Assembly: GCA_005784505.1 (NCBI GenBank)
Contig: VCAZ01000035.1
Location: forward strand, 2,633,501 to 2,697,500
Source of the DNA: Bagarius yarrelli
Taxonomy: Eukaryota > Chordata > Actinopteri > Siluriformes > Sisoridae
DNA: 64,000 nt
Reading direction: 5' to 3'
Below the pieces are notes generated by a model. The model was not told the DNA's origin. It did no database searches and worked only from the letters and a program-made list of their open reading frames with translations. A program made the position numbers and the translations under genes. The number at the start of each line of letters is the position of its first letter. Position 1 is the stretch's first letter. This document shows, piece by piece, positions 14,606 to 22,843 of the stretch.

Positions 14606-17600
14606 ATAGATTTTATTCTCTTAGAAGATCACGCAGCAGCAGCCCTGGAGCTGGATCAAGTCTCTGCTGACGAAACCCTTTGAAGGACTTTAATGCATTT
14701 CAGACAAATCGGCTGAAATCTTACACACAACTATACAAATTAAAAAAGTTTTACATTTACAGCATTTGGCAGACGTCCTTATCCAGAGCGACTTGCATTT
14801 ATCTCATTGATGCAACTGGGCAATTGGGGGGGGGGGGGCCTTTCTCGGGGGCCCGGCGGTGGTGGCTTGGTGGAGCTGGGAATCGAATCCAGAATCTTCA
14901 GGTTGGTAATCCACCACCTTAACCATGAGCCACCGCTTCCCCCTTTTAACCCTGTGAATTACATGGTTTGGAAACGGGAAACTTCACACCTGCTGGCTTT
15001 AGGTGAGAGGTGTAAAAGGTGCCGAGTGCCAAATGGTTTTTAGTATAATCTAATGCATGAGAAGGAAAATAAACCAAGCGATACCAGGAACGTGTAATGT
15101 CTACAGAAGAGGGTTTCAGACTTAACATTTTCAACAAACTCACTAAATAAAATGACCGATCAAATCCTGGCTGAATTTCTTAACGGGTCATACAACATTC
15201 TGTACATCAGATTATATGATGAAGACCTTATGATGAAGACCTTATGACAAATCTGCGTTCGACGGAAACGACTGCTGCTCCCCAAGCCATCAATCAGAAA
15301 GAGAAGGTCTCTGTATGGCAGTGGTGGGAGGTTGCCATAATAATGGTGTCTTAAATATAAAATAAATATTCAACTTCATTGTCATTGTGCAAGGTACGTG
15401 TACAGAGCCAATGAAATGCATTTTCACATATCCCATATCAGTAGGTTGGGGGTCAGGGCGCAAGGTCAGCTATGATGCAGCGCCCCTGGAGCAGGAAGAC
15501 TTAAGGATCTTGCTCAAGGACCCAACAGTGGTTGGCTTGCTGGTGGTGGGGCTCGAGCCCAGGTGTTTCTGGTCTTCAGATCAGCAACTTAGCACGTTAA
15601 CCATTTGAGCCACCACTGCCCCTAAAGGGATAGTTCATCCAAAAATTAAAAATTCTGTCATCAATTGCACACCGCCATGCTGTTCCAAGCCTTCTTTCAT
15701 ATTTGAAACACAATTTAAGACATTCTTAATGAAATCTAAGGACTCTTTGTCCCTTCCATAGCAAGGCAACGACCACGTTCATAAAAAGTGAGCAGATTGT
15801 TGGATTATTATACTGTCCCAAGTTCTTCTTCCATAACTTGTCCTTTAATATCTACCCAAACTCTCAGTTTCTCAGTGTCATTACGCCAAATATGTACGTA
15901 TAAAAGTTCCTTTATGTTATTGAAAAGCACCTATCTGGACGTTATGTCTGCAACCTGAACAGTTGAACAAGCTCAATTATGATTACGTTTAAATACAATT
16001 GATGCTACGCATGTTATACGCGGCTAATAATATGTGAATGATGAATTAGAAAAACTGGGGGTGGGTTGCTGCATATTGAACGTCTATCACTTTCTGGCTC
16101 AGGAAGTAAGGGTCAGAGTACAGGGTTGGCCATGACCCAGAACTCCTGGAGCAAGAAGCCCCAAGGGGCCCTTAAGTAGCTGCTTGGCGCTGGTAGAACT
16201 TTAACCCTGACATTCCTAAAAACTACCCAAAGCCCTAACCTTTTTGCCTATGTCATCATATCATATTTTGGTAGTTAGCAGTCCCTCTTATTTGGCTAAT
16301 GAAAAAAAAATAAGTTGGATTAAATTAGTAACAATAATATGCAAGAAATCTGAGATTTCAGTCTGGTCGGATTCAAAGATGGTGGTCATATTCCTACAGA
16401 CTACCCTGAAGAGTATTTAACTAAGAAATAACACAGTAAACCCTATTTAAATGTATGTGTTGGGACGAATTCCTTTATATCATGTTGGGAAAAATAGTTT
16501 CACGGTTTTCTGTTCAGTAACAAAATACTGAATCGCCCATGCAAAATTTTCACCAATAAGCAGTTGGTCTGTTTGTAGAAATGCCTTGCTGATCAGAGAG
16601 GAACTGCCAGGCCAGTTTGAGGTCACGTGAAGGCTTTGTTAACTTCTTCAATAATGTGAGAAGCTTGGGGTAAGACTGCAGTGAAAATTTGCCCAAGAAA
16701 ATGGTGCCTTAAAAGGTAAAGGGCAGGAAGCTACTGATGGCTTTAAGCTCGTGGCCTTCAAGTAGTACTGCAAGTATCGTCCTCTTGCCGGTGGTGTTTA
16801 GTAGACTGAGGTAGCAGCAGATGTATGATTTGACTATGGTGGCAGTGACTAGATTGAAATAACCACCCTTATTTTTACCAGTAAGTAGTAGCTCTGTTAA
16901 AAGAAAAGTCTTCGTTGATAAAGAATTTCCACATGCTTCTGGATTATGGGGTAGGTTTAATAGAACAGCAGAAGCTGGTGATGGGGTCTAATCATATCTG
17001 GAAACTGAGGCTACAGTGGACAAAGAACCACAGAAACTTTAATTAGACTGTAAAATTTATCTGGGGAACTTTTGTTGTCAGGAGATCCTGAGATCTGTCC
17101 TGGGAACAATGATGGTGGTTTTATTGCCCAGGATTTGTGCCGGTTCTCCGTGGTGGATAACACAGGGTTTCACACACCGTTACAGGTGCTTGAGCCGAGC
17201 TACAGTGTGTCCTTGCAGCGTTATTCAAGTGTTTTTCATAATTATTATAATAATCGGACTTATGGAATAATGTTTTCATGTTTCATTCAGAACTTCTTCA
17301 TCCTGCACACGACTTTATTAATAAAAGAAAATTTATGAAACCAAATCATCTTTTTTTAAGATGGAGGATGATGTCATACAGAAATTCCAACTATAAACTA
17401 AAAGCATAAAAACTCCAATTCTGGTTAAACTGTAAAGATGTAAAAACACGTATTTACACAGCAGAAGAATTAGAATAAAAGTGTGGATTCGGAATCGGAT
17501 CGTGACTCCCAGAATTGGAATTAAATCGTAAAGTGCCGAAAGATTCCCACCCCTACCAGTTAGACCATAGGTTTTCAGCCAGTGGGGTGCACGAACTTAA

Positions 17601-19781
17601 CTGTTAATTTAAAGTGACTTGGAAAGAATCACTTTTTTGAGGTACGAGTCACTCCTCGTTTTTTGCTTTGAGTTGCTGAAATTCGAGTTGCGTGGCAGCT
17701 TCAGACACCCAGACGCTAGTTAGCGTAGCGAACGCCACAGTAAACGCCGTAACATCCGCGCAGCATCCCGTGTGTCACTCGATAGCTAATCAGACCTGCG
17801 CGTTAGCAAGTGGAGTCGTCTGATCTCCAAGGTAAACGCTGTACATTATACTTAATAAAACCAGTTTATTGCAGTACATCCTATTATTTATAAGTTTGTT
17901 TTTGATGAGGCCCGAAAATGGATCTAAAACCATCGGAATCAATGTGTTTTTTCCTGATTGCACTATCGTGGGTCAAATCCCATCTGTGCCACATTGGTGC
18001 CACACTTGCTCAGGGGCCCAGCAGTGGTGTCTTGGTGGTGCTGGGAATCGAACCCCAATCTTTCTGGTATCAGTCCATTTAAAGACACCCTTATTGCATT
18101 TATCTCTTTTACAATTATCACCTGAGCAATTAGGGTTTGAGAGCCTTGCTCAAGGGGCCAAACAGTGGTAGCTTGGTGGAGCTGGAAATCGAACCCACAA
18201 TCTTCGGATTGGTAGTCCAATTGCTCAGTTTATATAAGAGATAAATGCAAGTCGCTCTAGATAAGGGCGTCTGCCATATGCTGTCCAAAAACACCTTAAC
18301 CACTAAGCCACCACTTAACTTTAAAGCATTACATTTACAGCATTTGGTAGACTCCCTTATCCAGAGCGACTTACATTCATCTCATTTATACAACTGAGCA
18401 ATTAGGGGTTAAGGGCCTTGCTCGAGGGCCCAACATTGGTAGCCTGGTAGCTGGTAATCGAACCCACAATCTTCGGGTTGGCAGTCATTTGTATATAAGA
18501 GATAAATGCAAGTCGCTCTGGATAAAGACGTCTGCCAAATGCTGTCCAAAAACACCTTAACCACTGGGCCACCACTTAACTAGACGTCCTTATCCGAAGT
18601 GACTTACATTTATTTTATATACAACTGAGGTTTGAGGGCCTTGCTGAGGGGCCCAACAGTGGTAGTTTGGCAGAGCTGGGAATCAAACCAACAACCTTCG
18701 GTTTGGTAGTCTAACTCCTTAACCAAGAGCTACCACTTATTGCGAACTGTTAAATGTCGGAGTCACACCATGTCAGGAACTTTAGTCAGATGAAGAAAAT
18801 TGATCACGTGACATCCTTCAAAAAAAAAAGGCTGAAATCTGACAGGTGAAAACTGACTACAATAACGAACAGCTGTATAAGTAAAGAACAAACTTGATTT
18901 AAAATATTTATATATAAATATTTAGATTAGTTTCTTTATGGTGGTTAGATTAAATCAACTAGAAAGAAAAGACGGTCCTTTTAAAGAAATCTATATTCAC
19001 TCCTGTCTCGCCTTTCAATTAATTACAGCTTCCAGTAACGCAGCGTCCAATAAACCCCAACAAAATTAGCATGTCAAGCTCAACCACTCGAAATAGATTT
19101 ATATTCGTTTTATAAAACTCATAAATAAATCAATTAATTAAAAAAAAACTAAAACCCGATATTTTCCATCAGCTAGTAAACACAAACACGGGGAAGAACA
19201 GTCGCAAACTAGCTACCTAGCTAGCTAGCTTACCTTTTAGCTTCTGCGCTAGCTTGCTTACTTGTTTGTTAGCTAGCTAAATTTGCAGCTTTAAACGCGT
19301 TACCAAGTTAATTAACCTTAAAATTAATACATTAGTCAAAATTATATCTTTTTAAAACAGTGTCTATTTAATAATGCTTAGAAAAAAAACAAGATAAACA
19401 GTTGTTAGCTAGTTAGCCAAGTGTAGTAAGTTTGCTAACAAACTCGCTGCATCAACCGTCCGAATCTTGACTGGACACGTTTTTTTAACGTTGCTGAAAT
19501 GTTACAGGTTAAACATAGTGATTATTTATTGTTGATTAGCAGATAAGACGCTGAATTTTGATGCTATGCTAACACACACACACACACAGGTGCTGTGCAT
19601 AGCAATAGCACAGATGCATAACAACGCGTCATTAGTGGGGTTTTTTTTTTTGCAAACATTTTGAGATTAAATGATAATCCACAGAAATGAAAAATAAACC
19701 GATTTGAAGAACAAACTCAGGTTTTATTTTTATTTTTCTCACCTCTCTGGGTACGAGCTGATTCTCCTCGCTAGGCACCAT
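1179..19781 (-). CDS. usp47: USP47, ubiquitin carboxyl-terminal hydrolase 47, 5' part (exons 1-8)
   Basis: USP47 is a cysteine-protease deubiquitinase (peptidase C19) acting in the cytoplasm; it is known for deubiquitinating DNA polymerase beta and for an SCF/beta-TrCP link. Coding exons read on the minus strand: 19743-19781, 8695-8889, 6636-6749, 4907-5082, 2774-2870, 2545-2690, 1701-1780, 1179-1328. All have GT-AG borders. The N-terminus is [13 protein letters not shown]. The Cys box [13 protein letters not shown] holds the catalytic Cys. The motif [19 protein letters not shown] and the zinc-ribbon half VRCLECG follow. The catalytic His and the C-terminal UBL region are not in the window; no further exon was seen in 1-1178. 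Phases agree across all joints except exon 4, which is 176 nt long and carries about 22 extra AT-rich bases giving an in-frame TAA. Identity is recognised from remembered vertebrate USP47 sequence and is near certain; intactness is uncertain. Confidence 0.96.
1701..1780 (-). CDS. usp47: USP47 coding exon 7
   Basis: Encodes [20 protein letters not shown] and then KWKQTEQ (the first Ala codon is shared with exon 6). QQHDVQE is the conserved second USP box. The acceptor is GTGTAG, directly downstream of a (CA)n/(GT)n run in the intron, and the donor is GTACGT. Confidence 0.97.
2012..2395 (+). repeat. 33-bp minisatellite made of a SINE tRNA-like head
   Basis: About 11 tandem copies of a 33-bp unit containing ggggaagtggtagctcagtg followed by gttaaggtgttgc. 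Spacing is 33 bp at 2164, 2197 and 2230. The unit equals the 5' tRNA-related part of the SINE that follows at once, so the array arose inside the SINE. It lies in USP47 intron 6. Confidence 0.93.
2360..2520 (+). mobile_element. tRNA-derived SINE, family A
   Basis: Head with A-box-like gtagctcagtggttaagg and B-box-like ggtttgattccca, then accaccaacttgccactgtt, the gggcccctgagcaaaaccct block and a truncated tail near 2520. The tRNA-like head is the last unit of the array to its left. Confidence 0.85.
2545..2690 (-). CDS. usp47: USP47 coding exon 6
   Basis: Encodes [20 protein letters not shown] and then [21 protein letters not shown], ending at FGWDSSE. The acceptor is TGTCAG and the donor is GTGAGC. 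The split codon with exon 5 reads AAC (Asn) where mammals have Lys. Intron 5 (2691-2773) is only 83 bp. Confidence 0.97.
2774..2870 (-). CDS. usp47: USP47 coding exon 5 (catalytic Cys box)
   Basis: Encodes [19 protein letters not shown] and then [13 protein letters not shown]. This is the USP Cys box, and the Cys of MTCYLN is the nucleophile. The acceptor is TTTAG and the donor is GTAAGT. The exon enters with two bases completing a Gly codon and leaves with AA of the next codon. Confidence 0.97.
3005..3365. repeat. AT-rich degenerate tandem repeat, roughly 50-60 bp unit
   Basis: About six imperfect copies carrying the pattern ttaaaattagaaaattagtt and then acgttatttaacat with variable A runs. 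USP47 intron 4. No coding potential. Confidence 0.75.
3423..3494 (+). mobile_element. SINE family A head fragment
   Basis: tRNA-like 72-bp head (gtggtagtgcactggttacg, then ggagttcgagtcccagcacc) without the SINE body. The B box is closer to a true tRNA than in the other copies, but no 3' acceptor-stem complement was seen, so it is not called a tRNA gene. Confidence 0.7.
4528..4885. repeat. AT/AG-rich microsatellite block next to USP47 exon 4
   Basis: Long mixture of (TA)n, (GATA-like)n and (GA)n starting about 20 nt downstream of the exon 4 donor. It is the likely source or cause of the AT-rich intrusion in that exon. Confidence 0.9.
4907..5082 (-). CDS. usp47: USP47 coding exon 4, frame disrupted by AT-rich insertion
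   Basis: Starts [13 protein letters not shown] after a TACAG acceptor and continues through [15 protein letters not shown] and SYSYSSI. Beyond SSI, the expected residues (N)KSETG are still encoded at 4907-4922, right before a GTAACC donor, but they are separated from SSI by 25 nt (4923-4947) containing a (AT)7 run. Vertebrate homologues have about one codon there. The net excess of 22 nt shifts the frame and creates TAA after CAA. Without it the exon would be 154 nt, which fits the phase of exon 5. Possible causes are an assembly error, a polymorphic repeat or a real lesion. Confidence 0.85.
5225..5460 (-). mobile_element. SINE family B
   Basis: Second SINE type, antisense here: cacatatcccatcttagtaa, then gtcagctatgatacagcgcc and ggagcaggaagggttaaggg, ending near cactgcccc. 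USP47 intron 3. Confidence 0.8.
5955..6195 (+). mobile_element. SINE family B, diverged
   Basis: Sense copy with ggttcaagccccatttccgc, then cccttcctgcttcaggggcg, and a tail near gtgacaaataagcacc. More decayed than the other copies. Confidence 0.7.
6636..6749 (-). CDS. usp47: USP47 coding exon 3
   Basis: 38 codons running from [11 protein letters not shown] to [11 protein letters not shown], with acceptor CCACAG and donor GTGAGT. The block [14 protein letters not shown] is the conserved signature. Both ends are phase 0. Confidence 0.95.
7420..7605 (+). mobile_element. SINE family A, near full length
   Basis: Head gcggtggctcatggttaagt, B box gggttcaattcccagctcca, middle ggcccctgagcaaggccctt and tail gataaggacgtctgccaaat with a final aaatgtaa. 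USP47 intron 2. Confidence 0.9.
7801..7912 (+). repeat. hairpin repeat with A-rich tail, copy 1
   Basis: Begins with a 9-bp perfect stem (ttctggtag 7802-7810 with ctaccagaa 7837-7845), then gtaaaaacatttaaaatctg, ttgttttgtttgtatttaaa and a poly-A run. A second copy lies at 9618-9731. Confidence 0.75.
8695..8889 (-). CDS. usp47: USP47 coding exon 2
   Basis: 65 codons starting [20 protein letters not shown], which continues directly from exon 1. The acceptor is TTGCAG and the donor is GTGAG. It contains the conserved LTLNLPAST and [10 protein letters not shown] segments of the N-terminal region before the catalytic domain. Confidence 0.96.
9618..9731 (+). repeat. hairpin repeat with A-rich tail, copy 2
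   Basis: Carries ttctggtctaccagaa and a second ctaccagaa at 9652-9660, then acgtaaaaacattttaaata, ttgttttgtttgtatttaaa and poly-A. Same order and spacing as the copy at 7801-7912. USP47 intron 1. Confidence 0.75.
11275..11640 (-). pseudogene. non-LTR retrotransposon C-terminal fragment (RTE-like), copy 1
   Basis: The minus-strand translation gives pieces such as [40 protein letters not shown] and [10 protein letters not shown], the region downstream of the reverse transcriptase in fish RTE/BovB-like LINEs. It contains stops and is truncated at both ends. Confidence 0.8.
13515..13870. mobile_element. two SINE family A copies, opposite orientation
   Basis: A minus-strand piece at 13515-13615 (gtgctgggaattgaacctcg) and a plus-strand copy at 13705-13865 (ggggtttgattcccagcacc, then gataaggccgtctgccaaaa). 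Confidence 0.8.
14515..14610. repeat. (TA)n microsatellite
   Basis: About 95 bp of almost pure TA repeat in USP47 intron 1. Confidence 0.95.
14745..14945 (-). mobile_element. SINE family A
   Basis: Antisense copy starting tttacatttacagcatttgg and ending at ccttaaccatgagccaccgc, interrupted by a G run at 14826-14838. Confidence 0.85.
15375..15630 (-). mobile_element. SINE family B
   Basis: Antisense copy with ttcacatatcccatatcagt, gtcagctatgatgcagcgcc, ggagcaggaagacttaagga and gtttctggtcttcagatcag, ending gagccaccactgcccc. Confidence 0.85.
16085..16250 (-). mobile_element. SINE family B, diverged
   Basis: Decayed antisense copy recognisable by ggccatgacccagaactcct and ggagcaagaagccccaaggg. 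Confidence 0.55.
16550..17100 (+). pseudogene. decayed Tc1-like transposase fragment
   Basis: Stretches such as gctgatcagagaggaactgc, aataaccacccttatttt, ggtttaatagaacagcagaa and gaaactgaggctacagtgga resemble, in order, fish Tc1-type transposase DNA. Many stops and indels are present. The assignment rests on remembered sequence. Confidence 0.5.
17965..18745 (-). mobile_element. cluster of SINE family A fragments
   Basis: Four or five antisense head-to-tail copies, recognised by repeated gagcaattagggtttgaggg-like middles, ctgggaatcgaacccacaat-like B-box regions and tttacagcatttggtagact-like tails. Several carry nested sense-strand tail pieces (gataaatgcaagtcgctcta). Confidence 0.8.
19743..19781 (-). 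CDS. usp47: USP47 coding exon 1
   Basis: Encodes [13 protein letters not shown], the conserved USP47 N-terminus, and ends in phase 0 before a GTGAG donor. The ATG at 19781 is chosen because it begins the family-conserved peptide. The first intron, 8890-19742, is 10.9 kb. Confidence 0.93.
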
Positions 19782-20100
19782 TTCCATTCGGGCGACTATA
19801 GAACGCACATCAACCCCGGAACTCTGATGTCAACAGCGGCGCTGTGCAGCCGTGCGGATACACATCATTCAGTCTCTCCGGATGCCTGACACTGAAATTC
19901 CCCGCTTATTAATTCGTTATTAAAGTAATCGCGAACATTTTTTTCCCCACTTTTCTATTTTACACCAAATCAATGAGCCCTAAAAAATGGCCGTCTGTTA
20001 GTGTGCGCGAGATTTGAGCTCAGTCTCTGCGTCACTTCCTAAACACGGACTATTTTGATGTGATGACGTCGATGATGGTCATCAACGTCACGACTTTAAT
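19779..20100 (-). promoter_or_regulatory. USP47 5' UTR and candidate promoter
   Basis: Lies directly upstream of the USP47 ATG. It holds a YY1-like aaaatggccgtc (19984-19995), an ETS-like cacttcct (20033-20040) and a CRE-like tgacgtcg (20064-20071). It is richer in CpG than its surroundings. No TATA box was seen, which fits a housekeeping gene. The transcription start cannot be placed. Confidence 0.5.
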
Positions 20101-20283
20101 AAGGTGCGATGGGGGCAATAGATTCAGTTTGATTGTTATTTGGGGTATATATATATATTTTTTATTTATTTATTTATTTTTTTTGATCAGAAGCTTCTGA
20201 TGATTTGACAGAACAGCAGCTTGTATAATAATTCAATAATCTGATTTTAATGTATGGAAAACATCCACGTGTCTATAGTGTCA

Positions 20284-20490
20284 CAGGGGCAGTTGGTGGC
20301 TCAAATGGGTAAGGAGCTGAGTTGTTGATCCACTGTTGGGTCCCCGAGAAAGACCCTTAACCTTTCCTGGTCCAGGGGCGCTGCATCATAGCTGACCCTG
20401 CGCTCTGACCCCCAACCTTCCAAAATGGGATATGCAAAGAAACAAATTTCACTGTGCTGTGACAAAATAAAGGCATTTACATTGACATTA
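20284..20490 (+). mobile_element. SINE family B
   Basis: Sense copy from ggggcagttggtggctcaaa, through cctttcctggtccaggggcg and catcatagctgaccctgcgc, to a tail ending gacaaaataaaggcatttac. Confidence 0.85.
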
Positions 20491-20554
20491 ACTCTCAGGG
20501 ATTTATATAGTGGGTAATATATATAGTGTTGGTATATTACACAGTTGGTAAATG

Positions 20555-21345
20555 CCATGGTTGGTATTTGGGTTCAATTCCCAGCACCACCAAGTTGCTG
20601 CTGGGCCCCTGAGTAAGGCCCTTAACCCCAAATTGCTTAGTTAATAAATATAAAAAAAGATCCATTTAAATTGCTCTGGATAAGGACGTCTGCCAAATGC
20701 TGCAAATGTTTTCTGTATTCTGGGGGAAGTGGTAGCACACTGCTTGTTCCAAGCAAGGCCCTTAACCCCCAATTTCTAAGTCCTATAAATAGGAGATAAA
20801 TGTAAGTCGCTCTGGATAAGGCCGTCTGCCAAATGCTGTAAATGTAAATGTAAATGTTAAGGTGTTGGACTGCTGATTGGAAGATCTGGGTTTGATTCCC
20901 AGCACCACCAAGTTGCCGCTGCTGGGCCCATGAGCCTCAGTTGTTAAATGTAAAAGAGATAAATGTAAGTCTGGATAAGGGCATCTGCAAAATGTCGTAA
21001 ATGTACCTCTTCTGGGGGAAGTGGTAGCACAATGGTTAAGCTGTTGCACTGCTAATTGAAAGATCTGGGTTTGATTGATGTCCCCAGAACTGCCATCTGG
21101 GGACATTTCCCTGTGATCAAGTGTAAATTTACGAACCCAAATTTGTCTTTGTATTTTTTTATAATTCATAATGGGGAAGTGACAATTTCCTGTTAAATAT
21201 TTTAAAAAAAAATTCTTTTCCAAATAATAATAAAAAAAAATTACAAACACAAATCCAGACAAATCTACACATTTCCATACCTAGAACCACCAACTTAGCA
21301 CTGCTGGGCCCCTAAGCAAGGCCCTTAACCTCTAATCGCAAAAGT
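20555..21345 (+). mobile_element. cluster of SINE family A copies
   Basis: Sense copies at about 20560-20712, 20722-20850, 20855-21005 and 21010-21080, plus a body piece at 21285-21340. The last complete head is cut by a MITE fragment at 21077-21270. Confidence 0.85.
21077..21275 (+). mobile_element. partial copy of the long-TIR MITE
   Basis: Starts ccccagaactgccatctggg and runs in parallel to the full element at 21880-22095 (gacatttccctgtg, gtgtaaattta, cagacaaatctacac). It lacks the right terminal repeat and sits inside a SINE. Confidence 0.75.
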
Positions 21346-21837
21346 TTGCATAAGTTTTGATCACAGCTATGGGAACGTATAATGATGTAATATTTATCGG
21401 GATGTGCTGTTATAGAGAAATTATCCATCATAAGCTTTTAACAATTATCTGATATCGGGAGATGAATCATAGATTTCGGAAACTAAGGCCCGGTCTCAAA
21501 GTGTCTCCTGGAAGGGACCGGTGTGTCTTTGTCCTTTGTACAGCGTTTTTTATATCTTGTATCTCTTTAATAAATGTCTGTATTTATGATGTTATATAGC
21601 TGAACACTTTCCAGACAAGCCTCCGATGATAAGTGGTTATCAGGTCAAAATTAGGGTCAATAACTTTGTACTTTTATATAAGGATATAAATATACAGTGT
21701 ACTTTTAAAAACAATTATAGATAAATGCACACGTTTGCGTATTTGTGTAATATTTTAGTGTAGTGTATCAGTTTGTTTGGACCATTTACTGATTAGGACT
21801 TATTTATAGATTTAATTAATAATTAAGCTTTATAAAA

Positions 21838-22165
21838 TGGAAAAAAAACCACACATATTATTGTAGTTATAACAATTTAGGGGACAGTAGACCCAGAACT
21901 GCCATCTGGGGACATTTCCCTGTGCTAAAGTGTAAATTTAGGAACCCAAATATTTTTTTTAAATCCATAATAGGAAAATTTACTATTAAATATTTTTATT
22001 GTTTTTATTTCCCAATTATTAATAAAAAATGGACAAACACAAATGCAGACAAATCTACACTTTTTCCTAGCTGGATCACAAAGAAATGTCCCCAGGAGGC
22101 AGTTCTGGGTCTACTGTCCCCATAATGTTATAACAGCAATAAAATGTGTGTGTTTTGTTCAATGT
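21838..22165. mobile_element. MITE with long terminal inverted repeats
   Basis: The left arm (acacatattattgtagttat, then aacaatttaggggacagtag and acccagaactgcc) matches the reverse complement of the right arm (ggcagttctgggtctactgt, ccccataatgttataac, agcaataaaatgtgtgtg). The paired arms are about 80 bp each with few mismatches. The core is AT-rich and non-coding. The superfamily is not recognised. Confidence 0.8.
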
Positions 22166-22278
22166 TTGATTGTTGGTTATTATTTAAATCCTAATGAATG
22201 AATTGTTTAATATGATCTGACCTACGACATGCATACAGAGTGAAATAAAAATACACACAGATACACAATCATTCATTT

Positions 22279-22286
22279 AGTTTAAT
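22279..22286 (-). terminator. candidate CLEC3A polyadenylation signal
   Basis: On the minus strand the ATTAAA variant (plus tttaat at 22281-22286) lies about 160 nt after the stop and is followed by a GT-rich stretch (gattgtgtatctgtgtgtat). No AATAAA was seen between it and the stop. Confidence 0.4.
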
Positions 22287-22445
22287 TTATCGAAGGAGAT
22301 ACATCCGATTACAGCCGTGCTCCTGATAGTTTGCTACTTTAAGCGGCGATATAGATAATCTTTAGGTCATTAAGAGGTGACTTTGCACAGACTGCAGTCA
22401 CAGTTAAACTCTGCGCTTTATCCTACGACACATAATAACTGCATG

Positions 22446-22843
22446 TTAGGGAATGAGGTATTCACATATGTATCTCCTCTCAGTGCGACACACCTCGTCA
22501 TGCCACTTGCCCTGTGCAGAGATCGAGAGCACAGCACAGCTCTCTCGTTTTCCTCCAGTCGGCTCCTTCTTGGTCTGATCCCAGTTAAAGTAGGTGATAG
22601 GAATGCTGTTGACATCAACATAATGACCTTCTTTAACAATATCCGTCACACCTATCCAGAAGTCCGTGTTTCCTGGTGAGCTGAGTTTGGCATAGTCACG
22701 TAGTTCGTTGTTTTCCCTCAGGTTTCGAGGCGTGGCCAAAGTTCCACCTTGAGCAATGCAGTCCTCATTCGCCTCATGATAATGTTTGGGCTGTTCAACC
22801 ACCAGGTAACATTTCTTGTGAGATTTGATTCCACGAAGACAAA
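22446..22843 (-). CDS. clec3a: CLEC3A exon 3 (C-type lectin domain)
   Basis: Runs from VCLRGIKSHKKCYLV to CEYLIP and TAA at 22446-22448, after a TTTTAG acceptor. It holds the whole CTLD. The usual EPN/QPD sugar-binding triplet reads EPT, and the WND motif reads WHD. Confidence 0.95.

Larger units (their letters stand above)
8890..19742 (-). other. USP47 intron 1 (10.9 kb), mostly repeats
   Basis: No exon of any recognised gene was found. Contents: hairpin repeat (9618), LINE C-terminal fragment (11275), CA/GT runs (12190-12219, 13011-13032), a Rex/LINE-like tail fragment near 13388-13500 (the ORF remnant reads [11 protein letters not shown]), SINEs (13515-18745), a (TA)n block (14515-14610) and a decayed Tc1 copy (16550-17100). 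Stretches 9740-11270, 12420-13380, 13900-14500 and 18750-19740 show nothing recognisable. Confidence 0.75.

Noticed and set aside
17072..17338. 88-codon plus-strand open frame in USP47 intron 1
   Set aside because: Overlaps the edge of a decayed Tc1 copy and has no recognised domain.
1..19781. WWOX exons expected next to CLEC3A by mammalian synteny
   Set aside because: No WW-domain or short-chain dehydrogenase exon was recognised; all recognisable exons here fit USP47.
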